Of a stretch of DNA of 64,000 bases, positions 44,065 through 52,201 are shown piece after piece. The stretch's first letter is position 1; each line of letters opens with the position of its first letter. This DNA comes from Desulfotomaculum sp. (GTDB lineage Bacteria > Bacillota > Desulfotomaculia > Desulfotomaculales > Nap2-2B), in the NCBI GenBank assembly GCA_003485325.1, contig DMZI01000068.1, positions 44,244 to 108,243 of the forward strand, written 5' to 3'. Both the position numbers and the translations under genes were made by a program. Below the pieces are notes generated by a model. That model was not told the DNA's origin and ran no database searches. It was given only the letters and a program-made list of their open reading frames with translations.

Positions 44065-44776
44065 AGGCGACAAATACCTGCTTTGCCTGTTTGGCCAGCT
44101 TATTTATTTTTGGGGCCCATTTGCCGATTTCCTCCAGGGTATATAGATAGTCATATCTTTCGTATGATTCTTCATGCTTCCACCATTTGGCAAGATTGCG
44201 GCCGTGAAAACGGACATAGGCAACTTCACTGGTGCATGTGGCTGCCTGGCCGACAAGTCCTTTTATATTTGGTTCGTCCACACAGACATACCCTATTTCC
44301 AACGTTCGCAGAAAATCCCAGGTAGCTTCTTTAACCCAGCTGTGGTGCCTGAATTCAACAGCAAGGGGGATTGATTTTAAGAACAGCCCCTTTAAGCCGG
44401 CCAAATAACGCCTGTTTTCCTCCTGATTATGAAAGGAATACGGAAACTGCAGCAATACTGCGCCAAGCTTTTCTGTCTGTAATAGAGGTTCTAAAGAGCA
44501 GCAAAACTTTTTTGTGTCTTCCGGAACGCTTTCCTGCCGCTCGTGGGTAAGTGTTTTGTATGCTTTTATCGTAAATATAAAATCTTCGGGGGTCCTTTTA
44601 GCGAGCTGAAGAAAGAGATTTTGTGAAGGAAGATGATAGTAGGAAGAATTTATTTCCGTGAAGGAAAACTCTTTTGCGTAAAACTCCAGCATTTTGTTTT
44701 TACTGACCGCAGCGGGGTAGAAAGGCCCCCGCCAATCATCATAACTATACCCTGAAGTGCCGATAAGAATTGACAT
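43997..44776 (-). CDS. DUF72 family protein
   Basis: 259-residue TIM-barrel-like DUF72 protein: ILIGTSGYSYDDWRGPFYP at the N-terminus, TEINSSYYHLPS, VLLQFPYSFHNQEENRRYL, AVEFRHHSWV, YVRFHGRN. Widespread in bacteria; biochemical role unknown. ATG at 44776. Convergent with, and overlapping by 68 nt, the gene after dinB. Confidence 0.93.
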   Translation of the reverse strand: MSILIGTSGYSYDDWRGPFYPAAVSKNKMLEFYAKEFSFTEINSSYYHLPSQNLFLQLAKRTPEDFIFTIKAYKTLTHERQESVPEDTKKFCCSLEPLLQTEKLGAVLLQFPYSFHNQEENRRYLAGLKGLFLKSIPLAVEFRHHSWVKEATWDFLRTLEIGYVCVDEPNIKGLVGQAATCTSEVAYVRFHGRNLAKWWKHEESYERYDYLYTLEEIGKWAPKINKLAKQAKQVFVAFNNHYRGQAVRNARMIRELLQV

Positions 44777-44805
44777 GTCAAAACCGTCTCCTTAGAATCT
44801 TTTTC

Positions 44806-46173
44806 TTAATTTGATTCTTCGCTGTTTAAGGAGTTAATTAATTCAAGTGTTTGTATTATACGTGTATCTTTTTCAACTATTTCGGAGTCTTTTATTTCGT
44901 TTCCGGCCGCAGCTCCGTATTCCTTGAATTTACGCGCGCTGACCAGTACCCTGCTTTCCAGAGCGCCTACAGCCCTGTTGTATGCTTCGATTGAATTATC
45001 CAGACTCTTCTTGAGGTCTGAAAAATATCCGGCAAGGCCTCTCACCCTTTCGTATAACTGGTTGCCCAGGATGCTGATAGCTTTTGCGTTCTCGGCCAGT
45101 TTTTCCTGTTTCCAGCCATAGGCTACCGCATGTAAAAGAGCAATTAAAGTCGTGGGGGTAGCCATTAGAACATGCTGCTCAACGCCGAACTCGATCAGGC
45201 CCGGTTCCTGTTCGAGCGCCGCGCTGAAAAAAGCTTCACGCGGCAAAAACAAAACCACAAATTCCGGACTGGGTTCAAACTGGCTCCAATATGATTTGCT
45301 TCCCAGTTTTGTCAGGTGGGTGCGTATATTGCGAGCGTGTTCTTTTATTTTTTCATTCTTAATTCTCTCATCCTGAATTTCTAAAGACTCAATATAGGCT
45401 AAAATAGGCGCTTTTGAATCAATGACAATGTTTTTATTGTTGGGGAGTTTAACGACCAAATCGGGCCGGAGGCGGCCCTGCTCCGTATTCACCGATTCCT
45501 GTTGGATAAAGTCACAGTATTCAATCATTCCGGCTATTTCAACTACTCTCTTAAGTTGAATTTCACCCCAGCGCCCGCGAACATTTGGTGTCCGGAGAGC
45601 ATTGACAAGGTTGGACGTTTCAAGTTTAAGCCTGTCCTGTGTCTGGGATAAAGCTTCCAATTGTTTGGTAAGGCCTGTATATGCCTCCAAACGGGATTTC
45701 TCCAGTTCATTAATTCTAACATCTACTTTTCCCAAGGAATCTTGAACGGGTTTGACAATTTCATTAACGGCTTTTTGGCGGGCTTCAAGGTCTGTCTTTG
45801 CGCTTTCCTGGTATTTTTCCAGGGCTGTCGCAGCCAGTTCCAGGAAGGTTTGGTTATTGACACGCAGGGCGTCCGCAGAAAGAGCTTTAAAAGCGCTGGA
45901 AAGCGATTCTTTTGCTTCTTCCAGCAGGAGAAGTTTCTCTTTATTATCATTGCGTTCTTTTTCAAGAAGTGTTGTTATCTGGGCAATCCTTTCCTTTAAT
46001 CCGGTAATATTATCCTGCGCCTTGAACAGGTCGGCGTCTTTGTTTTTTAAAGCAAGCTCAAGTTCGTTGATCCTTTTATTTTTCTCTTTCATAACTGCCA
46101 TTTTCTCGAAGAACAGGATTGCCAGGAAGCTTATAATAAAGATAATAAGGAAAACGATCAGGGCCTTTTCCAT
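44806..46173 (-). CDS. rmuC: DNA recombination protein RmuC
   Basis: 455 residues: N-terminal membrane helix (ALIVFLIIFIISFLAILFF), a long coiled coil (about 30-190), and the RmuC nuclease-like domain (NVRGRWGEIQLKRVVEIAGM, LRPDLVVKLPNNKNIVIDSKAPI, VVLFLPREAFFSAALEQEP). In E. coli RmuC limits inversions at short inverted repeats. Single gene, upstream of the DUF72 gene on the same strand. Confidence 0.95.
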   Translation of the reverse strand: MEKALIVFLIIFIISFLAILFFEKMAVMKEKNKRINELELALKNKDADLFKAQDNITGLKERIAQITTLLEKERNDNKEKLLLLEEAKESLSSAFKALSADALRVNNQTFLELAATALEKYQESAKTDLEARQKAVNEIVKPVQDSLGKVDVRINELEKSRLEAYTGLTKQLEALSQTQDRLKLETSNLVNALRTPNVRGRWGEIQLKRVVEIAGMIEYCDFIQQESVNTEQGRLRPDLVVKLPNNKNIVIDSKAPILAYIESLEIQDERIKNEKIKEHARNIRTHLTKLGSKSYWSQFEPSPEFVVLFLPREAFFSAALEQEPGLIEFGVEQHVLMATPTTLIALLHAVAYGWKQEKLAENAKAISILGNQLYERVRGLAGYFSDLKKSLDNSIEAYNRAVGALESRVLVSARKFKEYGAAAGNEIKDSEIVEKDTRIIQTLELINSLNSEESN

Positions 46174-46490
46174 AAAGAGTTCCTTTCAGTTAAAGAAATC
46201 AGCGTGCTAAAATATAAAAACATGTTTACTTATCCATTATAGATCCCATATTATTTATTAAAGGAAACAGATTTTAGGCATATAATAAGTTGCAAGGATG
46301 ATTAATTTATACTGACTTAAATATAACACATTTTCATCCATTCAAACATATATATACATTAGTTCTCATACTTTAAAGATTGTAAAAACGTAAAATGTTC
46401 CCTAACTCAATACAATTGGCTTATACAACAAAATAAGGTCCCGTTCTTTTTGAGCGGGACCTCTTTTTGCTTATAAAACAATCAGCCGGA
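46174..46490. other. AT-rich intergenic region between rmuC and cheB
   Basis: No open frame of note. It is AT-rich, with the divergent side probably holding the rmuC promoter. At its right end lies the terminator of the chemotaxis operon (46436-46462). I see no other structure. Confidence 0.5.
46436..46462 (-). terminator. intrinsic terminator after cheB
   Basis: Eleven-base-pair stem AGGTCCCGTTC/GAGCGGGACCT (one G-T pair) with a 5-nt loop. T-rich sequence on the minus strand (TATTTTGTT) follows, and a T-run is also present on the plus strand. It lies 29 nt after the cheB stop. Confidence 0.75.
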
Positions 46491-47540
46491 TTATCGTGCG
46501 TTGAGCATTTTAACAATTTCCCCAGGTATAATATTAAGTGGCAGCAGGCACTCAGCGCCGCCCTTTTCATAAGCAACCCTGGGCATACCAAAGACAACTG
46601 AAGTAGCTTCATCTTGTGCTATCGTCCTGGCGCCCGCAAGACGCATGGCCAACATGCCGTCAGCTCCGTCGCTGCCCATACCGGTTAGCATAATTCCTAT
46701 AGCGTTGGCGCCGACGTATTTAGCAACTGACTGGAAGAGTGTTTCTACACTGGGGCAGTGGCCATTAGTCTCTTCAGTCGAATCGCAGTTTACCTGGTAA
46801 ATACCTCCGGATCGAACGACTTTCATCTGTCGTCCCCCCGGAGCAATAAGAACCCTTCCGGCCATCACACGATCTCCCGTTTTAGCCTCCATTACTTCCA
46901 TAGCTGATAGACCATTCAGCCTTTCTGCAAAATGCTTTGTAAACCCGGCCGGCATATGCTGCACGACTACTGTGCCCGGCATGGTTGAATGAAAGCTGCT
47001 TATGATAGAGCGTATTGCTTCCGTTCCGCCGGTGGATGCTCCTATGGCAATAACTTTGTCTGTTGATTCAGCCAACGCCCGGCTGGGCTTTTTTAAAGGA
47101 ACCGGTTGTGAATTTCTGTTACTTAACAATACATTAAGATTCGTGGAGGCTGCAATCTTTACCTTGGTTCGAAGTTCATTCAACATCATGGTCAAACCAC
47201 GTTTAATATCAGTGTTCGGTTTGGTTACAACCTCTACGGCCCCGGCTTCAAATGCGTCTAAAGTTATGGATGCGCCTTTTTTTGTTAACGCGCTGACTAC
47301 CACTACAGGCAAAGGATACTGCGGCATCAAACGGCGTAAAAATTCAATTCCGTCCATCCGGGGCATTTCTACGTCCAGTGTAAGAACATCAGGGAGGAGA
47401 TGAACAATTTTATCGCGTGCGATATAAGGATCCGAAGCGGTTCCAACAACTTCGATCTCCGGATCCTGAGAAAGTCCCTTGGTAAGTATTTCCCTGACCA
47501 GGGCAGAATCATCGACAATCAGAACTTTTATCTTTTTCAT
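46491..47540 (-). CDS. cheB: chemotaxis protein-glutamate methylesterase CheB
   Basis: 349 residues: receiver domain with phospho-acceptor Asp56 (TLDVEMPRMDG) and a methylesterase domain with Ser169 (AIGASTGGTEA), VVQHMPAGFTKHFAERL and LTGMGSDGADGM. It removes methyl groups from receptors, activated by CheA. Last in the cluster cheA-cheW-mcp-cheR-cheB, 15 nt after cheR. Confidence 0.96.
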   Translation of the reverse strand: MKKIKVLIVDDSALVREILTKGLSQDPEIEVVGTASDPYIARDKIVHLLPDVLTLDVEMPRMDGIEFLRRLMPQYPLPVVVVSALTKKGASITLDAFEAGAVEVVTKPNTDIKRGLTMMLNELRTKVKIAASTNLNVLLSNRNSQPVPLKKPSRALAESTDKVIAIGASTGGTEAIRSIISSFHSTMPGTVVVQHMPAGFTKHFAERLNGLSAMEVMEAKTGDRVMAGRVLIAPGGRQMKVVRSGGIYQVNCDSTEETNGHCPSVETLFQSVAKYVGANAIGIMLTGMGSDGADGMLAMRLAGARTIAQDEATSVVFGMPRVAYEKGGAECLLPLNIIPGEIVKMLNAR

Positions 47541-47555
47541 CCGCTCACCCTTTTT

Positions 47556-48377
47556 TTAAATTTTTTGGTATATTGCAGGTTTTATATACTTGAAAAAACC
47601 AAGGGAACGGTCTATTGTTTCCGTATGCCCGATAAACAGGTACCCGCCCGGCTCCAGGTAACGGTGAAACCGTTCCAGGAGAGACCGGCGGGTGGGGCTG
47701 TCAAAATAGATCATTACATTCCGGCAGAAGATAACATCAAACTTGCCTTTAAAAGGGTAACTGTCCTGGATCAGGTTCAGCCTTCGAAAGAGCACCTTAT
47801 TTTTTAATTTTTGATGAATCGTCCAGTCGCCATCTTCGACTGAAATAAAATATTTCTGACGGTATGATGGCGGAACTGTTTCCAGTTGTTCTTTTGCATA
47901 AGTTCCTTTTATCGCTTTATCCAGGGAACTGATTGAAATATCCGTGGCTAAGATACTAAAATCCAATCCCTGGACCAAATTATCTAAAATAACCATAGCG
48001 GCTGTGTAGGGTTCTTCACCAGAAGAACATCCTGCGCACCAGACCTTAAGTTCCTTATCACCATTTTTTTCGAATGGTTTGGCAGCTTGGGGCAGCAATG
48101 TTTCCTTTATAAAGTCGAAGTGGTCTTTTTCACGAAAAAAAAAGGTATGGTTTGTAGATACCCTGTCGATGAGAATTAGAAGCGCGCTTCCGCTTTTTTC
48201 CTCAACTACATATTGGTAGTAATCCTTAAAACTTGTAAATCCGCCTTGCTGTAATACATGCTGCAGCCTTCCTGTAATTAAAGCTTGCTTTTGTTCATTC
48301 AGGCTAATTCCAAATTTATTGTAGATCAGACCGCTGATTAATTGGTATTCCTTTTGATTAAGCTGCATTTCGTTCAA
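47556..48377 (-). CDS. cheR: chemotaxis protein methyltransferase CheR
   Basis: 273 residues; methylates receptor glutamates using SAM. Motifs: FFREKDHFDFIKETLLP, the SAM site VWCAGCSSGEEPYTAAM, ILATDISISSLDKA, and FDVIFCRNVMIYFD. The TTG start follows AAGGGGA with 8 nt spacing. A strong terminator separates it from the receptor gene, so it may have its own promoter or rely on read-through. Confidence 0.95.
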   Translation of the reverse strand: MNEMQLNQKEYQLISGLIYNKFGISLNEQKQALITGRLQHVLQQGGFTSFKDYYQYVVEEKSGSALLILIDRVSTNHTFFFREKDHFDFIKETLLPQAAKPFEKNGDKELKVWCAGCSSGEEPYTAAMVILDNLVQGLDFSILATDISISSLDKAIKGTYAKEQLETVPPSYRQKYFISVEDGDWTIHQKLKNKVLFRRLNLIQDSYPFKGKFDVIFCRNVMIYFDSPTRRSLLERFHRYLEPGGYLFIGHTETIDRSLGFFKYIKPAIYQKI

Positions 48378-48412
48378 ATAAATTTCCCCTTAAGTCCCTT
48401 AAGTATATTTTT

Positions 48413-48447
48413 AAAAAGCAAACAAGGGGAATTTACCCCTTGTTTGC
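48413..48447 (-). terminator. intrinsic terminator between the receptor gene and cheR
   Basis: Perfect 12-bp stem GCAAACAAGGGG/CCCCTTGTTTGC with a 6-nt loop. On the minus strand five T follow immediately. It lies 18 nt after the receptor stop, inside the apparent operon. Confidence 0.85.
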
Positions 48448-48465
48448 ATCAGTTTTAAGGAAGAC

Positions 48466-51400
48466 TTAGAAACGGCCAAAATCAGTGTCGTCTAAAGAAA
48501 TTATTTCCTCAGGCCTTAATCTGGAAGCGGCTTTCTTTTGTCCGCTGTTGTTATCCCTCTTGAGTCCTGCCAGGGAAAGCCCTTGCTCCTGTGTGTGCTG
48601 CTTTTGAATCATCGATTGCAGCATTTGGATCATTTCGGGTGTTATCCCCTGTAGCAGTGCGTTTGCTGCGGGACTGCCGAAGCTTTGTTTTCTAAGCTTG
48701 AACTTGTGCAGGGTTTGTTTTAACTGGATTGCTTGACTGGAAAGTTCCTCGCTTGCCGAGGCCAGTTCCTGCGCACTGGCCATATTCTGCTGGGTTACTT
48801 TATCCACCTGTCCAAATGCATCGCTGATCTGATCGATGCCCAGAGCCTGCTCTTTTGAAGCCGAGGCAAGTTCACCGATAACATCAGTGGACTTTGTAGC
48901 TCCGATGGTTATTTCTTCAAGTGCCCTGGACGTTTCTTCGGCTATTTTTGTGCCGACTTCTGTTTTCTTAATTGAACTCTCAATCATTTCGGCGGTTTCT
49001 TTGGCGGCTTTGGCGCTGCGCTGGGCAAGGTTCCTTACTTCTTCGGCGACTACTGTAAAGCCTTTGCCGTGCTTGCCTGCGCGTGCCGCCTCAACTGCGG
49101 CGTTCAGGGCAAGAAGGTTTGTCTGGAAAGCTATTTCGTCGATTGCCTTGATAATCTTGGATACGTTGGATGAAGATTCGTTGATGTCATCCATTGCCTT
49201 GACCATGTGGGTCATATGCTCGGAGCCTTTTTCAGCGCATTTTACAGACTGGATAGCCAGTTGGTTGATCAAAGAGGCGTTTTCGGAAGTCTGTTTGGTC
49301 TGTTTGGACATTTCCTGCATTGAAGAGGAAATCTGTTCAAGCGAACTGGCTGACTCTGTAGCGCCCTGGGAAAGCGACTGGCTTGAATCCGATACCTGCT
49401 GAGCACCAGCGGCGACCTGATCGACCACGACAGTGACCTGGTTTAAAAGGTCATTCATACTGGATATTGTAGTGTTCAAAGCATCTTTGATTAAGACGAA
49501 GTCGCCCTTGTATTCTCCTTCCACCGAAACATCCATGTTTCCCTTGGCCATCTCCTGAAGGCATCTTACCGCCTCCTTCTTGATGATTTCATTTAAGGAA
49601 TCAAGGCTTGTATTAAGAGAATCTTTGAGAATGGTATAATCGCCTTTGTAGTCTCCGGTCATTCTCACGTCAAGGTCGCCCTCGGCCATTGATTTCAGAC
49701 AAGCGACGGTCTCATTAAGCGGGTTTACTACAGCATCGAGCATATGGTTCATGCCTTCGATAATCTTCCGGTATTCACCCTCATGCTGGGAACCGTCCGC
49801 CCTGGTTTCGAGCCTTCCATAAACACAGGCTGCGGCCAGCATATGCGCGTCTTCCGAACATTTTTGGATGGCCTCCATCGCTCTAGTATATGCCGGTACA
49901 AGTTCATCGTTCTCACATCTGCGAACAACCTGCTTGTATACGATAAGATCATCAAGTATTCCTTTGCTGATATTAGTAGTAGTACTCAAGATTTCCTCCA
50001 TGCGATAATGAACATCATTTGTTGCCAGGGCTAGTTCATTCCAGACGCCGCTGTATTGTTTTTCTATTTTTTTGGTAATGTCGTTTAACGCCATCCTGCC
50101 GAGGACGTCGGTTAATTCACTTACCGGTTCGGCCATAGAATCAAACAACTGGTTCATTCCGTTGAGAATGTCAAGATAAGCTCCCTTAAGGCCGGAAGTA
50201 TCGCCTCTTTTGGTGACAACCCCTGCCATCGCTGCCTGCGTAAGCACCTCAATATCGCTGATAACGCCTTTTAACCTGCCTGTCATGGTCTTAAGCGATT
50301 TCATCAACTGGTCGTTTTCGGATCTCACCTTAATATCAACCTCAAGGTTGCCGTCGGCTATTGCCTGGGCAGAGTCGGCTACCTGCTGGGTGGCGTCAAT
50401 TAAAATGTTCAGGTTGTTCTTGATTTCATTGAAATCACCCTTGTATTCTTCAGTTATTCTCGGTGGCACGTCCCCTTTGGCGATCCGGTCGACGTACTCG
50501 GCTGACATTTTCAGAGGCCTTACAATTTCGTCTACGGCGTCATTTGTCCCGCGCAGAATCTTGCGCCAGACTCCTTGCACCCGGTTCAGATTAGCTCTTT
50601 GTTCCAGTTTACCTTCCTTAGCTGCTGTTATAACGACGCCTATTTCATCAACAAGGATTCCAATTTGTTCGATAAATGAATTCAGGTTGTTCTTAATCGT
50701 GTTGAAGTCACCCTTGTACTCATCAGTAATTATGGGAGGTGTGTTGCCTTGAGTCCACCTTTCAATATATTCTGCCGCCAGTTTCAAAGGAGTGGTTAAG
50801 GCATCAAGGGTATCGTTGATCCCCTGGACTATTTTTTTATATCCGGATATTTTATAGTTTTCGGGTTTGCCTCTTGTTTCAAGATTGCCATTATTGGCAG
50901 CCTCCATTATCTTGCTGATTTCTTCGACTGCTTTTACCTCTTCAGAGATATCAAGCATATATTCCATGCCGCCAACGATATTGCCGTTCCTGTCCACGAT
51001 TGGCGAGGCTGTACAGCGGACTGGCAGATCACCGGAAGAAAGCTTTGCCACTGTATCTCCTTTAAATACTCCTTTTTCCTTTATTGCCCTGACAACATGG
51101 CAGTTTTGCGTATTGCAGCAGCCCATGTTGAACAGGTCATAACACTTTTGTCCATGGCATGCTTCTTGTGTTTTACCGACAAGCAAAGCCGCAGCTTCAT
51201 TTACAAAATAGATATTCAGATCATTATCTACCGCTATAACCGGTGTGGGGATCTCGTTTAAAACTTTTGCTTTTCTGTTTATGTTACGCATATTCTTTTC
51301 AAGTTCTGTTATATCCTTGATTAAGCAAATGAAATAGGCTGCTTCTTTTTTACTTTTCTCGGCAAAAACAGGGGCAAGATCACATTCCAGAGTAAACTTC

Positions 51401-51693
51401 CTGTCACTAATGTTTGCCCGGACTTCAAAGCGTGCTTTCTTACCGTCCGCCAGAGCTTTTTCCAGCAGGCTGTCTTTTGTTTTAATAAATGTAGGTACCT
51501 GATTCCCGACTATTTTATCTTTAGTATATCCTGCCATTGCTGATAATATCTGGTTTACGTATAAGATGTTGTTGTCTTTCCCGATAATTAAAACAGGAGT
51601 GTCAAGTGAGTCAAATATGGAAAAGTCCTTATGATTGTTTTCAACCTTTTTTCCGTTTGTCTTTTCAGCAGTTTCTTCTGAACCGTTATGCAT
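48466..51693 (-). CDS. soluble methyl-accepting chemotaxis protein with two PAS domains and a HAMP array
   Basis: 1075 residues with no membrane segment, so a cytoplasmic receptor. PAS 1 is at about 25-135; PAS 2 at about 145-255 has a cysteine cluster (179, 184, 192, 193, 198). A long array of HAMP-like repeats (about 260-745) has recurring EYKGDFNxIKNNLN and IIxGMNxxLDAVxxPL units. The signalling domain has the hairpin tip IDEIAFQTNLLALNAAVEAARAG. The Cys-rich PAS could sense redox, metal or a heme-like ligand (inference). Its ATG follows the cheW stop directly. Confidence 0.92.
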   Translation of the reverse strand: MHNGSEETAEKTNGKKVENNHKDFSIFDSLDTPVLIIGKDNNILYVNQILSAMAGYTKDKIVGNQVPTFIKTKDSLLEKALADGKKARFEVRANISDRKFTLECDLAPVFAEKSKKEAAYFICLIKDITELEKNMRNINRKAKVLNEIPTPVIAVDNDLNIYFVNEAAALLVGKTQEACHGQKCYDLFNMGCCNTQNCHVVRAIKEKGVFKGDTVAKLSSGDLPVRCTASPIVDRNGNIVGGMEYMLDISEEVKAVEEISKIMEAANNGNLETRGKPENYKISGYKKIVQGINDTLDALTTPLKLAAEYIERWTQGNTPPIITDEYKGDFNTIKNNLNSFIEQIGILVDEIGVVITAAKEGKLEQRANLNRVQGVWRKILRGTNDAVDEIVRPLKMSAEYVDRIAKGDVPPRITEEYKGDFNEIKNNLNILIDATQQVADSAQAIADGNLEVDIKVRSENDQLMKSLKTMTGRLKGVISDIEVLTQAAMAGVVTKRGDTSGLKGAYLDILNGMNQLFDSMAEPVSELTDVLGRMALNDITKKIEKQYSGVWNELALATNDVHYRMEEILSTTTNISKGILDDLIVYKQVVRRCENDELVPAYTRAMEAIQKCSEDAHMLAAACVYGRLETRADGSQHEGEYRKIIEGMNHMLDAVVNPLNETVACLKSMAEGDLDVRMTGDYKGDYTILKDSLNTSLDSLNEIIKKEAVRCLQEMAKGNMDVSVEGEYKGDFVLIKDALNTTISSMNDLLNQVTVVVDQVAAGAQQVSDSSQSLSQGATESASSLEQISSSMQEMSKQTKQTSENASLINQLAIQSVKCAEKGSEHMTHMVKAMDDINESSSNVSKIIKAIDEIAFQTNLLALNAAVEAARAGKHGKGFTVVAEEVRNLAQRSAKAAKETAEMIESSIKKTEVGTKIAEETSRALEEITIGATKSTDVIGELASASKEQALGIDQISDAFGQVDKVTQQNMASAQELASASEELSSQAIQLKQTLHKFKLRKQSFGSPAANALLQGITPEMIQMLQSMIQKQHTQEQGLSLAGLKRDNNSGQKKAASRLRPEEIISLDDTDFGRF

Positions 51694-52185
51694 TTATTCA
51701 TCCCCCTCATAAAGTAGTCTGTTGGCGTTGAGCAGAATTTTAACTTTATCGCCTACCTTGCCTAAACCCTGGATAAAATTGCTTCTTTCACTCCTCCTTA
51801 TTTTGGGTGGCAGTTCTATTTCAGTTTTTGGTATGTCCAGAACTTCAGAAACCCTGTCAACGATTAGTCCTACTGCCTGCTCATTAATATTTATAACAAC
51901 AATGCATGTGCGGTCATCATAGGGACGTTCTTCTATATCAAAGCGCAAACGTACGTCCATAACAGGTATAACTTTGCCGCGAAGGTTGATCACACCTTTG
52001 ATAAAACCAGGCATGTCCGGAACCTGGGTAATATTCTGAATACCCACAATCTCTGTGACATATCTGATTTCGATGCCATATTCCTCTCTGTTCAGAACAA
52101 AGGTGAGAAACTTATCCTCCTGGGTGTCTTCATCTTCATAATCTTCCTCAAGCAGATCTGCTTCCAATCTTTCTTTAACGCTCAC
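51694..52185 (-). CDS. cheW: chemotaxis coupling protein CheW
   Basis: 163 residues; couples receptors to CheA. Conserved motifs: FVLNREEYGIEIRYVTEIVGIQ, TQVPDMPGFIKGVINLRGKVIPVMDVRLRF, and VDRVSEVLDIP. An acidic N-terminal extension of about 24 residues precedes the fold. GTG start after GGGGTGGGA. It lies 16 nt after cheA and abuts the receptor gene. Confidence 0.95.
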   Translation of the reverse strand: MSVKERLEADLLEEDYEDEDTQEDKFLTFVLNREEYGIEIRYVTEIVGIQNITQVPDMPGFIKGVINLRGKVIPVMDVRLRFDIEERPYDDRTCIVVININEQAVGLIVDRVSEVLDIPKTEIELPPKIRRSERSNFIQGLGKVGDKVKILLNANRLLYEGDE

Positions 52186-52201
52186 AGTCCCACCCCAATT
52201 T

